Origin: Cesiribacter sp. SM1
GTDB lineage: Bacteria > Bacteroidota > Bacteroidia > Cytophagales > Cyclobacteriaceae
DNA: 64,000 bases
Direction: 5' to 3'
Assembly (NCBI RefSeq): GCF_020178975.1
Contig: NZ_JAHXBU010000094.1
Location: 186,001-250,000 of the forward strand
Part shown: one piece after another, positions 8,752 to 17,791 of the stretch
Position numbering within the stretch: the first letter of the stretch is position 1
Layout: the number at the start of each line of letters is the position of its first letter
The notes under the pieces: generated by a model
What the model saw: the letters and a program-made list of their open reading frames with translations, nothing else
What the model was told of the DNA's origin: nothing
Database searches by the model: none
Position numbers and translations under genes: made by a program

Positions 8752-8781
8752 AAAAAATCCACCCGCCTGGGTGGATTTTTT
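8752..8781. terminator. Bidirectional hairpin terminator
   Basis: Perfect 13-bp stem (8752-8764 with 8769-8781) and a GCCT loop. The outer six pairs are A-T, giving a T run in both directions. Shared by the helicase gene and the solute-binding protein gene. Confidence 0.9.
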
Positions 8782-8802
8782 CTTTGTAGGCACTCAATTT
8801 TT

Positions 8803-9684
8803 TTACTGTTGCTGCGAAGACACCGAATCCAGCAGTTTCAGGGCATTGGGACCAAGATTATTGGCAACTACCTTTCTGTAATCAGAGCCACTTACAAAGT
8901 CTTTCATAAAGCGGGCCATCACCGGCCCCCAGTCACTGTTCCTGGGCATAACAATGCCAAAGCTTTCTGTGCTTTCGTCGCCGGCAGGATGCCTTTTTAC
9001 CGGCAGACCATCCTTTATTGCCTGAAGATAATAGGTGAAATCGAGGTTCGTAAACAGGTTCTCATTTTCAGCCACCAGTTTAAGCGCCTCCGGGCTTGAG
9101 CTTACATACCTGAACTTCAGGTTTGGATGCTGGCTCTTTTTCAGCTCAGTCATTCTAACTTCGTTAGTAGTACCGCGCACCACCACTGCCTCCATTCCGG
9201 AAAAAGCAGCAGCAATTTTATTTCTGTTCTCCAGCGTAGCAACAGATTTGTTGGTAATTAGGATGGCAACATTTGTAATGTAGGGAGGACTGAAATCATA
9301 GGCTTTCTGACGCTCTTCGGTAATGGTGATATTTCCCAGGCCAAACACGCCGCCCTGCGACTCCTTAACGTTGCCCATGAAAGCTTTGAAGTTTTTGGCA
9401 TCTTTGCCCTCATAGACAGGCTTTAGCTCTATGCCTTCGTTCTTCTTAAGCCATACCACAAAGGCATCCATCATATCTATACAGAGTCCGTTCAGCTTGT
9501 TGCCGGCGTCTTTCCCAACAAAGCCGGGTGTTTCTATATAGGAGAAAACTACCTGAGCAGTACCTTTTTGCCTGGCAGTTGCATAGGTATCGCCCGTTAA
9601 CTGGGCAGCAGCATCAGGCGCAGCAAACAGCAATAACAGAAGCCCTAAAATCAGGCCGGGAGTAGTAATACGTCTTTTGTTCAT
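8803..9684 (-). CDS. Exported solute-binding protein, amino-acid ABC-transporter family 3
   Basis: 293 residues. The signal peptide is about residues 1-28 (hydrophobic GLILGLLLLLFAAP, then AAAQ). The rest follows the type II periplasmic-binding fold of family 3 solute-binding proteins: NGLCIDMMDAFVVWL near 65, the conserved turn GNITITEERQKAYDFSPPY near 118, and a second lobe starting near 150. Family members bind polar amino acids or small organic acids. No permease or ATPase gene is adjacent, so it may be an orphan receptor or a catalytic or sensory relative. A hairpin at 9690-9723 lies directly before its ATG. Confidence 0.85.
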   Translation of the reverse strand: MNKRRITTPGLILGLLLLLFAAPDAAAQLTGDTYATARQKGTAQVVFSYIETPGFVGKDAGNKLNGLCIDMMDAFVVWLKKNEGIELKPVYEGKDAKNFKAFMGNVKESQGGVFGLGNITITEERQKAYDFSPPYITNVAILITNKSVATLENRNKIAAAFSGMEAVVVRGTTNEVRMTELKKSQHPNLKFRYVSSSPEALKLVAENENLFTNLDFTYYLQAIKDGLPVKRHPAGDESTESFGIVMPRNSDWGPVMARFMKDFVSGSDYRKVVANNLGPNALKLLDSVSSQQQ

Positions 9685-9689
9685 AAAAA

Positions 9690-9723
9690 TAAGCTCTGGA
9701 TTATAATTACAATCTAGAGCTTA
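9690..9723 (-). terminator. Hairpin after uvrA, next to a start codon
   Basis: 13-bp arms (9690-9702 with 9711-9723, one mismatch), loop of 8 nt, then a run of T on the minus strand that leads into the ATG at 9684. It probably ends uvrA transcription, but it would also sit in the leader of the solute-binding gene and could affect its translation. Confidence 0.6.
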
Positions 9724-9767
9724 CTTCTATTATTCTGCAAAATGTGTAATATTTTCAGCGAAAACGC

Positions 9768-12659
9768 CTAAGTATTCAGCTCCTCCCTCAGGAAGACGGC
9801 CGTATAGCTTCCTTCTGCTTTTGCCACTTTTTCTGGTGTACCCTGGGCTATGATCTTGCCGCCGCCACGCCCTCCTTCGGGCCCAAGATCTACCACCCAG
9901 TCAGATACTTTAATAACATCCAGGTTGTGCTCAATGATGAGTACGGTGTTGCCGCGGTTCACTAATTTCTGCAGCACATCCAGCAGCTGGCGTATATCCT
10001 GGAAGTGAAGACCTGTGGTGGGCTCATCCAGAATATAGAATGTATTACCGGTATCTTTTTTACTAAGCTCTGTTGCCAGCTTTACACGCTGTGCCTCCCC
10101 TCCGCTAAGGGTAGTAGCATGCTGGCCAAGGGTAATATAGTTAAGGCCAACATCGTTCAGGGTTTTAATCTTGCGCACAATCTTAGGCTGATGCTCAAAG
10201 AACTCCACAGCCTGCTCTACCGTCATGTCCAGCACATCGGAGATGCTCTTGCCCTTAAAGCGCACTTCCAGGGTTTCGCGGTTGTAGCGCTTGCCTTTAC
10301 ACACCTCGCAGTGCACGTGTACATCGGGCAGAAAATCCATTTCTATAAGCTTAAGGCCTGCGCCCCCGCACTCTTCACAGCGGCCACCCTTTACGTTAAA
10401 GCTAAAGCGCCCGGGCTTATAGCCCCGAATCTTTGCTTCGGGCAGTTCTGCAAACAAGGTACGGATATCGGTAAATACACCTGTGTAGGTAGCCGGGTTA
10501 GAGCGCGGCGTACGACCAATTGGCGACTGGTCTACCTCAATTACCTTGTCGAGGTGCTCCAGCCCTTTGATCTCTTTATGCGGCAGCGGCTCTTTGAGGG
10601 CATTGTAAAAATGCCTGTTCAGCAGCGGGTAGAGGGTTTCGTGAATCAGGGTAGACTTGCCACTGCCACTTACACCGCTTATGCAGATCATGGTGCCCAG
10701 TGGCAGCTTCAGATCCACATTGTGCAGGTTATTGCCGCTGGCACCCTTCAGCTCCAGAAAATTACCATTGCCTTTGCGCCTTTCCTTTGGCACTTCTATG
10801 GCACGCTCGCCCCTTAGGTACTGCGCCGTTACCGCCGGCAGTTCTAAAAACTCTTTTGGAGTACCTGCTGCCACAACCGTACCGCCATGGCGGCCCGCTC
10901 CGGGACCAATATCCAGAATGTAATCAGAGGCAATCATCATGTCTTTATCGTGCTCTACCACGAGCACGGTATTGCCAATATCGCGCAGGTCCTGCAGCGC
11001 CTTGATCAGCTTAACGTTATCGCGCTGGTGCAGGCCAATAGAAGGCTCATCCAGGATATAAAGTACGCCTACCAGCTGGGTACCTATCTGGGTAGCCAGC
11101 CTGATGCGCTGTGCCTCGCCGCCGCTAAGGGTACGGAGCGGACGGTTTAGGTGCAGATAATCAAGACCTACATCCAGCAGAAAGCGTATGCGTTTGCGGA
11201 TCTCCTTGAGCAACTCGGCAGCAATGAGCAGCTGGCGCTCGCTTAGGCGCTCCTCCAGGTCCTGGAACCAGGCATAAAGCGCCTGGATATCGAGCATGGC
11301 CAGCTCTGCAATATTTTTGCCGTCTATCTTAAAGTGCAGCGATTCTTTTTTAAGCCTGGTACCCTCACACTCGGGACAGTTTATGGCGGTGGTGTAGTCT
11401 TCAACCCAGGCAATGGTTTTATCTGATCCCTCCTCGCGCTGCTTTTCCAGGAATGGGATAATACCCTCAAACTTAGTATCCCACTGGGTACCGGGATACT
11501 TTTTCGAGTTCACCTTTACAGTTTCATCACTACCATGCAACAGCACCTGCAGCACCTCTTCGGGGAGCTTGTTTATTGGTGTTGTAATGGTATGCTTGTA
11601 TCCTTTCAGGATAGACTGAATCTTTTTGAAGATCCAGATATCGCGGAATTCGCCCAGTGGCGCAATACCACCCCGGGTAATGCTAAGGGTTGGATCCGGA
11701 ATAATGGACTCCCTTGTAATTTCTTCGATAACGCCCAAACCGTTGCATTTAGGGCAGGCTCCATAAGGCGAGTTAAAGGAGAAGGTATTTGGTGCAGGCT
11801 CATCGTAGCTCAGGCCCGATTTAGGGTCCATGAGGTACTTCGAGAAGTGGTGCAGCTCGTTGGTATCGGCATTGAGCACCATCAGCAGGCCTTCGCCATG
11901 CTTCATGGCCGTAGCTACCGACTGGCTCAGGCGGTAGCGGTCTTCGGCTTTCAGCGCCAGGCGGTCTACCACTATTTCGATATCGTGTATCTTGTAGCGG
12001 TCTACCTGCATCTTAGGGTCTATGTCTTTTATTTCGCCATCTACGCGCACCTTGGTAAAGCCGCTTTTGCGTATCTGCTGAAAAAGCTCCCGGTAGTGGC
12101 CTTTACGTCCTTTTACCACCGGTGCCAGCAGAATAATCCTTACGCCATCAAAGGTGTGCATCAGGTGATCGATAATCTGGTCTTCTGACTGGCGCACCAT
12201 TTTTTCGCCGGTGATGTAAGAAAAAGCCTCGGAGGCCCTGGCGTACAGCAGGCGCAGAAAGTCGTAAATCTCGGTGGTGGTACCTACGGTAGAGCGGGGG
12301 TTGCGGGAAGTTGTTTTCTGCTCGATGGATATCACCGGCGAGAGGCCGTTAATCTTATCCACATCGGGCCGCTCCATGCCGCCCATAAAGGAGCGTGCAT
12401 AGGCCGAAAAACTTTCCATGTAGCGCCGCTGGCCTTCGGCATAAATAGTATCGAAAGCCAGGGATGATTTGCCGCTGCCACTAATACCGGTGATTACCAC
12501 CAGCTGGTTGCGCGGAATGCGTACGTCTATATTTTTGAGGTTGTGCTCACGGGCACCAATTACCTCTATATGCTCTTCGCCAACCGGATCGAAGCGTTGC
12601 GCAGGTTGCACTTTAACCGCCTGCTCAGTCCGATTTGCTGCTGATTTTATCTTGCCCAT
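9768..12659 (-). CDS. uvrA: UvrABC excinuclease subunit A
   Basis: Damage-recognition ATPase of nucleotide excision repair; it loads UvrB on distorted DNA. 963 residues from ATG 12659. An in-frame TTG at 12671 would add four residues but lies in a -7-like box. Two ABC ATPase modules are visible: Walker A GISGSGKS at 58-65 and GVSGSGKST in the C-terminal half, each with an LSGGEAQR signature and an ILDEP Walker B. Zinc-binding pairs CPKCNGLG and CEECGGAG/CEVCKGKRY are intact. Length and domain order are normal. It stands alone, as is common; an ordinary housekeeping gene. Confidence 0.97.
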   Translation of the reverse strand: MGKIKSAANRTEQAVKVQPAQRFDPVGEEHIEVIGAREHNLKNIDVRIPRNQLVVITGISGSGKSSLAFDTIYAEGQRRYMESFSAYARSFMGGMERPDVDKINGLSPVISIEQKTTSRNPRSTVGTTTEIYDFLRLLYARASEAFSYITGEKMVRQSEDQIIDHLMHTFDGVRIILLAPVVKGRKGHYRELFQQIRKSGFTKVRVDGEIKDIDPKMQVDRYKIHDIEIVVDRLALKAEDRYRLSQSVATAMKHGEGLLMVLNADTNELHHFSKYLMDPKSGLSYDEPAPNTFSFNSPYGACPKCNGLGVIEEITRESIIPDPTLSITRGGIAPLGEFRDIWIFKKIQSILKGYKHTITTPINKLPEEVLQVLLHGSDETVKVNSKKYPGTQWDTKFEGIIPFLEKQREEGSDKTIAWVEDYTTAINCPECEGTRLKKESLHFKIDGKNIAELAMLDIQALYAWFQDLEERLSERQLLIAAELLKEIRKRIRFLLDVGLDYLHLNRPLRTLSGGEAQRIRLATQIGTQLVGVLYILDEPSIGLHQRDNVKLIKALQDLRDIGNTVLVVEHDKDMMIASDYILDIGPGAGRHGGTVVAAGTPKEFLELPAVTAQYLRGERAIEVPKERRKGNGNFLELKGASGNNLHNVDLKLPLGTMICISGVSGSGKSTLIHETLYPLLNRHFYNALKEPLPHKEIKGLEHLDKVIEVDQSPIGRTPRSNPATYTGVFTDIRTLFAELPEAKIRGYKPGRFSFNVKGGRCEECGGAGLKLIEMDFLPDVHVHCEVCKGKRYNRETLEVRFKGKSISDVLDMTVEQAVEFFEHQPKIVRKIKTLNDVGLNYITLGQHATTLSGGEAQRVKLATELSKKDTGNTFYILDEPTTGLHFQDIRQLLDVLQKLVNRGNTVLIIEHNLDVIKVSDWVVDLGPEGGRGGGKIIAQGTPEKVAKAEGSYTAVFLREELNT

Positions 12660-12668
12660 AGTATTCTG

Positions 12669-12676
12669 CAAATATA
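12669..12676 (-). promoter_or_regulatory. Possible -7 box of uvrA (TATATTTG)
   Basis: Exact match to the Bacteroidota -7 consensus TAnnTTTG, read on the minus strand, 9 bp before the uvrA ATG. No good -33 TTG was found at the usual spacing, and the leader would be very short. Confidence 0.35.
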
Positions 12677-13010
12677 CGGAATTTTGCAGAGGGTAGTTAG
12701 TGCTAAGTCTATTAGTATTTTACTACTTAGGCATTGTTTGCAACCAGCTGCCAGGACAAACGAGCAAACATTCCATTGCCGCCCCTCCTGCCGGCCTCAT
12801 CAGAAAAATTCACCCGCTCATCCTTAAACCCAGCCCTCTATCTAACTACAACTACCAGCTCACACAACAGGGGCATACATAAAAGCAGGCGCAGTTTGAG
12901 GATTCTCCTCTTCAGCTTTGGCTTTCTTACCTTTTTGTTTTTCAGAATGTACAAGAAATCTTTAGGTTAAAAACACTGTTCAGGCATTTGCATAACCGGC
13001 TTTAACAAAG
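12677..13010. other. Intergenic stretch upstream of uvrA, no gene seen
   Basis: No open frame with family resemblance. An imperfect inverted repeat GCTAAGT...ACTTAG (about 12702-12730) lies upstream of uvrA. The remainder shows nothing distinctive up to the terminator at 13011. Confidence 0.55.
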
Positions 13011-13041
13011 CAAAGAGGCTGGTGTTATGCCAGCCTCTTTG
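13011..13041 (-). terminator. Hairpin terminator of the NHL lipoprotein gene
   Basis: Perfect 12-bp stem (13011-13022 with 13030-13041), loop TGTTATG. On the minus strand it is followed by a TTTG/TTT stretch. It lies 28 bp after the stop of the gene at 13069. Confidence 0.8.
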
Positions 13042-13068
13042 TTTTGTGTTTGGGTGTTTGCCTCTTAC

Positions 13069-14421
13069 CTATTCAAGAATAAGTTTGCGGATGCGGAAGT
13101 TCCGGTTATCTGTAACGTAGACATTACCCGCGGCATCTATGGCAAGGCTGCCTGGCTCATTGAAGCTTGCTGCAGCACCTATACCATCGGCATTTCCGGC
13201 AGTGCCGGTACCTGCAACGGTAGTTACTGTGCCATCTGGGGCAATCATGCGGATGCGGTGATTTAGATAATCTGCCACCAGCACTGCACCATCTGCTCTT
13301 ACCGCCACATTCCAGGGCTCATTAAACTGAGCATCAGCAGCTGCACCATCGGCATAACCGGCAGAACCATTTCCAGCCAGGGTAGTTACTTCGCCGGCAG
13401 CTGTGATTTTACGGATGCGGTGTCCGTAAGAATCTGCCACATACAGATTGCCTTCAGCATCTATCTTCAATCCTGTAGGACCATTAAACTGAGCTGCAGT
13501 GCCCATGCCATCGGCATAGCCGGCAGTGCTACCGGCAAAGGTGGTTACTATGCCGTCGGGACTGATTTTACGGATGCGGTGGTTATTGACGTCGCCAATG
13601 TACAGATTACCATCGGCATCAACGGCAATGCCAGATGGCTTACCAAACTTGGCAATCTCCACCGGGCCATCATTGTCTCCATCTTTTCCGTTACCTGCAA
13701 TGGTGGTAACCACACCATCAGGGGTAATCTTGCGGATTGCATGGTTTACATCTTCTGTAACATACACATTGCCTGCTGCATCTGTTGTAATAGCAGTAGG
13801 ACCATTAAACTGTGCAGCTGTGCCTGTACCATCGGCAAAGCCTGCAGTGCTGCCGGCAAAGGTGCTCACCACTCCATCAGGCGTAATTTTACGTATCTGG
13901 TGGCTATCATAATCGGTAACATACATGACACCATTAGCATCTATGGCAATATCCCATGGATCATAAAACTGGGCACTGGCACCAGTACCATCGCTCATGC
14001 CCTGTGAACTGCCTGCAAAAGTGCTCACCCGGTACGATTCCAGGTAATCAAAGGCAGGGCCTTCAATGGTTTTACCATCTACTGTAAGGACAATTTTACC
14101 ATCGCCGGCCTTATCGGGCACCTCAACTGTTAACTGGGTGGAAGTACCGCTTTTAATTACTGCAGCCACACCATTGAATGTAACGGTATGAAGCGAGGCA
14201 GGAGACCTGAAATTAGTACCTGTTATGGTTACTACAGTACCTGTAGCACCACTTGCCGGATTTACAGCGCTGATTGTTGGATCGGGCAATTCCACCACAG
14301 GCGGATCGGGTGTTACCGGCACAGGTGCGGGTTCATCATCGTCTTTACAGGAAAACACAAGCATAGAAACGCAGAGCATGAGCACAACACCCATACCCTG
14401 CCGGAGAAGAGAAAGTAACAT
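13069..14421 (-). CDS. NHL-repeat lipoprotein with IPT/TIG domain
   Basis: 450 residues. An SPII signal ends in LVFSC (lipid-anchored Cys25), followed by an acidic KDDDEP stretch typical of surface-exported Bacteroidota lipoproteins. Residues about 48-128 form an IPT/TIG immunoglobulin-like domain (ISAVNPASGATGTVVTITG). From about 130 to the end there are six NHL blades of about 55 residues with the recurring pattern AGNVYVTD.N..IRKITPDG, enough for one closed six-bladed propeller. NHL propellers bind proteins, sugars or nucleic acids, or act as lyases; no catalytic signature is evident. Probably on the outer membrane. Flanked by its own terminator; no clear operon partner. Confidence 0.9.
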   Translation of the reverse strand: MLLSLLRQGMGVVLMLCVSMLVFSCKDDDEPAPVPVTPDPPVVELPDPTISAVNPASGATGTVVTITGTNFRSPASLHTVTFNGVAAVIKSGTSTQLTVEVPDKAGDGKIVLTVDGKTIEGPAFDYLESYRVSTFAGSSQGMSDGTGASAQFYDPWDIAIDANGVMYVTDYDSHQIRKITPDGVVSTFAGSTAGFADGTGTAAQFNGPTAITTDAAGNVYVTEDVNHAIRKITPDGVVTTIAGNGKDGDNDGPVEIAKFGKPSGIAVDADGNLYIGDVNNHRIRKISPDGIVTTFAGSTAGYADGMGTAAQFNGPTGLKIDAEGNLYVADSYGHRIRKITAAGEVTTLAGNGSAGYADGAAADAQFNEPWNVAVRADGAVLVADYLNHRIRMIAPDGTVTTVAGTGTAGNADGIGAAASFNEPGSLAIDAAGNVYVTDNRNFRIRKLILE

Positions 14422-14850
14422 AGTTGAACAAGTTTAATCCTACAGATCTTTGGTTCGAAAGGAAGTATTTGGCTGCTATAATATTTTGGGCGCAGGAAAA
14501 CAGCTGCTGCTGCTCAAATGCCCACCACTTAAACGGAAGATTTACCATAAGGTTTGTGCAATAGAGGAAAAATGTCTAAAGCATCTGATGTGCCGCCCGC
14601 TCTTCTGTTTAAGCCTTTAGTTAAAAAGCTTTATTTGCTTATCAGCCAGTGATACAGGTATAAAGTTAGCAAATCAATTTATTTATTAGACTTAAAGCCA
14701 TGTTAAATTGGATTTAAATATTGCTTTCAGCTCCCTGACCTCTAAAATTTATGAGGAGAATGTTCATCATTAAATTGTTTTGCCATAACAGTTAACCTAC
14801 TGAGGTTCAAAGGCAGCAACTCTCTTTATATTGATGGATACCCCCTAAAG
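14422..14850. other. Intergenic stretch, no gene seen
   Basis: About 430 bp between two minus-strand genes, presumably holding the promoter of the NHL lipoprotein gene. No exact TAnnTTTG box close to its ATG and no conserved small open frame were found. Confidence 0.5.
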
Positions 14851-14882
14851 CAGAATAGCCGGCATTACTGCCGGCTATTCTG
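14851..14882 (-). terminator. Hairpin downstream of the LOG-family gene
   Basis: Perfect 14-bp stem (14851-14864 with 14869-14882) and a TTAC loop, 24 bp after the stop of the gene at 14906. The T run is short on the minus strand (CTTTAG), so termination efficiency is uncertain. Confidence 0.65.
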
Positions 14883-14905
14883 AAGCTGTCGCTGAAGAAT
14901 AATTA

Positions 14906-15919
14906 TCAGAAGTTTGGCGAGAGCAGGTATTTGCTGTAAAACTCATCTATCACCCTTACTGCTTCGTCCGGTGTGTCTACAATATTCACCAGGTGCAAGT
15001 CTTCTTCGTTAACATTTTTTTCCTGGTCCAGCATTACATCCCTGATCCACTGCATGAGTCCGCCCCAATATTTGCTGCCTACCAGCACAATGGGAAAACG
15101 ACCAATCTTCTTGGTTTGAATAAGGGTAAGTGCCTCAAACAATTCATCCATGGTACCAAAACCACCGGGCATTACAATAAAGCCCTGTGCATATTTTACA
15201 AACATTACCTTACGCACAAAAAAGTGATCGAAGGTGATAAGTTTGTCCGAATCAATGTAGGGGTTATCGAACTGTTCAAAAGGCAGCACAATGTTCAGGC
15301 CTACGGACTTGCCTCCTTCATTGTAGGCACCTTTATTTCCGGCCTCCATAATGCCAGGTCCGCCGCCTGTAATAACACCGTAACCATGGCGCACCAGTTT
15401 GGCCGCAATTTCTTCGGCCATTTTGTAATATTTATGGTCTTCTTTGGTGCGTGCAGAACCGAATATGGATACACAGGGACCAATCTTTGCCAGCTTCTCG
15501 AAGCCTTCTACAAACTCAGACATTACTTTAAAAATAGCCCAGCTGTTAGAGCTTTTTATCTCGTTCCAGTCGCGGTCTTCAAAAGCCATACGAATAAGCT
15601 GGTCATCCTCATCTGATTTTTTCCGCGGAATAAGCTCTCCCTCTTTCGGGGGTGCCGGCGGCATGTTGGCCTTAGGTTTTTTTTTCGGTGCCTCTTTTTT
15701 TGGCGCCTCTTTTGGATGGTGCGGATGACCTTCTTTTGCTATTTTTTCCTCGTGTGCTACTTCGGCACTTGTTTTTTCTGCAATAGGTTGTTTAGGCATT
15801 TTGCCGGAAGCCTCTTCGGTGGTTACAGTACTGTTAACCAACGATGTATCATTATTTTTGTCAGATTCTGTACGACCATTGCCCTGCTTTCTATCAGAGT
15901 GTGTTTTATCATTTGCCAT
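14906..15919 (-). CDS. LOG-family protein (TIGR00730 Rossmann fold), nucleotide phosphoribohydrolase-like
   Basis: 337 residues. The catalytic core is residues about 145-335, with GGGPGIMEA at 185-193 and PGGFGTMDELFEA at 251-263, the signature motifs of LOG proteins that cleave nucleoside 5'-monophosphates (cytokinin-type or AMP) to base and ribose 5-phosphate. The first 105 residues are an unusual charged extension, rich in Lys, Glu and Pro (for example APKKEAPKKKPK), of low complexity and probably disordered. No signal peptide is seen. A hairpin lies downstream. The exact substrate cannot be told from sequence; the bacterial PpnN/YgdH and lysine decarboxylase-like labels refer to the same superfamily. 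Confidence 0.9.
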   Translation of the reverse strand: MANDKTHSDRKQGNGRTESDKNNDTSLVNSTVTTEEASGKMPKQPIAEKTSAEVAHEEKIAKEGHPHHPKEAPKKEAPKKKPKANMPPAPPKEGELIPRKKSDEDDQLIRMAFEDRDWNEIKSSNSWAIFKVMSEFVEGFEKLAKIGPCVSIFGSARTKEDHKYYKMAEEIAAKLVRHGYGVITGGGPGIMEAGNKGAYNEGGKSVGLNIVLPFEQFDNPYIDSDKLITFDHFFVRKVMFVKYAQGFIVMPGGFGTMDELFEALTLIQTKKIGRFPIVLVGSKYWGGLMQWIRDVMLDQEKNVNEEDLHLVNIVDTPDEAVRVIDEFYSKYLLSPNF

Positions 15920-15993
15920 ACTTTAAAAAAATTTAGTCTAAAAATCGCAAGCCTGCTAAGTTAGAACACAAAAACGAGTTTGCCAAACCAAAG

Positions 15994-16905
15994 CTATTCT
16001 GTTAACAATTGCTGCAGGGCAGGCTCAAGCTCCTGGTAGCGAAATGTGTAGCCGGCTTTAAGCAGCTTATCTGCCGATACCTTTGCACTGCCCAGTACCA
16101 CCACCGCACGCTCACCCAGGGCCAGTTTCATGAGCTTACCCGGCACACTTGGCAAGAAATAAGGCTTATCCAGGGCTGCAGCCAGTACTTCTGAAAAATG
16201 AGCATTTGTTACCGGCTCAGGTGCTACCGCGTTATAGGCGCCCTGCATTTTATCATCGCGCATGGCCGTTAAAATAACCTGGCACAAATCATCTATATGG
16301 ATCCAGCTCATATACTGCCGGCCATTGCCCAGAGGGGCACCCAGCCCTAAACGGAAAGGTAGCATAAGTTGCTTCAGGGCCCCACCATCGGGGCTTAGCA
16401 CCACCCCTATTCTTAGCACTACCAGGCGCACCCCTTCCTCTTCCACGCCTTCGGCAGCATTCTCCCAGGCACGGCATACCGAGGCCATAAAGTCCTGCCC
16501 CGCCCCAGACTGCTCTCTTAGTAACTCATCGCCCCGGTCGCCACCGTAATAACCAATGGCCGAAGCAGAAATAAAAGCTCTGGGCTTTATCTTCAGGCGG
16601 GCCAGCTCCCGCACCAGGAGTTCCGTGGAGGCTGTGCGGCTACGGATAACAGTTTGTTTATAGGGGGCAGACCAGCGGTGATCGGCAAGGCTGGCACCTG
16701 CCAGGTTAATAACATAATCGGCACCCGCCAGGGCGCCCTCTTCTATTTTTCCTTGCTCAACATCCCATAGGTAATGCTTTATGGACTTATCTTCGCGAAT
16801 GGATCTGCTAAGGTGGGCTACCTGGTAACCTTCTTTTAAGAGCAGACGGGAAAGATGGGAACCGATTAAGCCAGAGCCCCCACTGATTACAACTTTTTCC
16901 GGCAT
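15994..16905 (-). CDS. TIGR01777-family epimerase (YfcH-like, SDR fold)
   Basis: Start ATG 16905 is preferred (303 residues), because the Rossmann strand begins at once (MPEKVVISGG) with GGSGLIG at 9-15; the frame runs on to 16968, but the extra 21 residues do not fit the family. Other family marks are an NLAGASLADHRW segment near 75, SASAIGYYG near 118 and the C-terminal substrate-domain region with PEPVTNAHFSEVLA. Known members are NAD(P)-binding extended SDR proteins of poorly defined substrate, linked in plants and cyanobacteria to cell division and membrane processes. Divergent from the coiled-coil gene at 16983. Reaction unknown. Confidence 0.88.
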   Translation of the reverse strand: MPEKVVISGGSGLIGSHLSRLLLKEGYQVAHLSRSIREDKSIKHYLWDVEQGKIEEGALAGADYVINLAGASLADHRWSAPYKQTVIRSRTASTELLVRELARLKIKPRAFISASAIGYYGGDRGDELLREQSGAGQDFMASVCRAWENAAEGVEEEGVRLVVLRIGVVLSPDGGALKQLMLPFRLGLGAPLGNGRQYMSWIHIDDLCQVILTAMRDDKMQGAYNAVAPEPVTNAHFSEVLAAALDKPYFLPSVPGKLMKLALGERAVVVLGSAKVSADKLLKAGYTFRYQELEPALQQLLTE

Positions 16906-16982
16906 GGAAAAGAAATTTTCTGTGAAATAATAACGTTGTAACCCCTGTCTGCCCCTTATGTTCATCATTATCTAAGTGCTTT

Positions 16983-17663
16983 ATGGAAAAAAGATTACTC
17001 CTCCTGCTGTTTATTGTACAGGGACTGTTTTTTACTGCCAGCGGCCAGGAGCCACGGCGGCAACAGCAAACCCTGCAGGGCCAGCAGCACTATGGCTATA
17101 GCTTAAAAGTGCCCTATGCCGAGCATAATGCCAAGCGCTACTGGCTGGCTTACCTGAAGGAGCGCGGCAAGGTAACCGAGCGCCGGCAGTTTATCGAGAT
17201 CAAAGATATTTACTGGCTCGACAGCGGGGCAAAGCAACAGGCCCTTAGCACAGTGGCCGGCGACTCTGCCCAGAGTGAGGTATGGATCGGCTACCCCTCC
17301 ACCACCCGCGATTCTGTGCTGGAAGCCGGCATTAAAGAACAACTGCAGAAGCTGCCATTCCTGATGAAGAAGTACCAGCTGATGGCCAGCCTGCAGGATG
17401 CAGAAGGTGCCGCCACTTACCTTAACCGTGAGGTAGAAAGCACCCGTCGCCAGGAGAGCAAGCTGGAAAACTCCCTCAGGCGCAATGCCGAAGAAAAACT
17501 GCGACTGGAGCAGCAGCTGGTTAAAAATGGCGAAGACAAGCTACGGCTGGAGCAGGAAATAAAGGACAACAAGCTAAAACAGGAGCAACAGCAGGCCGAG
17601 GTAGAGAAGATAAACCGCCAGCTGCAGGCCCTCAAAGAAAAGCTAAGCCAGCTGCAGGAGTAA
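16983..17663 (+). CDS. Secreted coiled-coil protein of unknown function
   Basis: 226 residues with a signal peptide of about 22 residues (LLLLLFIVQGLFFTASG). Residues 25-135 are a small mixed domain with Tyr/Lys-rich strands (HNAKRYWLAYLKERGK). From about 145 to the end there is a long heptad-rich helix with repeated EEKLRLEQQL and EDKLRLEQEI units, clearly a coiled coil. No membrane segment follows the signal, so it should be periplasmic. I do not recognise the family. It starts 77 bp from the divergent epimerase gene and ends before a very strong terminator. Confidence 0.75.
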   Translation: MEKRLLLLLFIVQGLFFTASGQEPRRQQQTLQGQQHYGYSLKVPYAEHNAKRYWLAYLKERGKVTERRQFIEIKDIYWLDSGAKQQALSTVAGDSAQSEVWIGYPSTTRDSVLEAGIKEQLQKLPFLMKKYQLMASLQDAEGAATYLNREVESTRRQESKLENSLRRNAEEKLRLEQQLVKNGEDKLRLEQEIKDNKLKQEQQQAEVEKINRQLQALKEKLSQLQE

Positions 17664-17720
17664 ATCTACATCAATGTAAAAAGATAAAGCCGGTATAAGC
17701 GTAAGCAACCGGGCCAGCAT

Positions 17721-17770
17721 ATAAAACACAAAAGCGGCAGCTGTAATCAGCTGCCGCTTTTGTGTTTTAT
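17721..17770. terminator. Very long bidirectional terminator hairpin
   Basis: A perfect 23-bp stem (17721-17743 with 17748-17770) and a TAAT loop. The outer pairs are AT-rich and give U-rich tails both ways. It separates the convergent coiled-coil gene and TonB-receptor gene. Confidence 0.9.
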
Positions 17771-17791
17771 GTAAGAGCAGAAATAAATGGA

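Noticed and set aside
12660-12671. TTG start of uvrA four codons upstream
   Set aside because: The ATG at 12659 is a better initiator, and the TTG overlaps a TATATTTG box; no conserved residues are lost by the shorter start.
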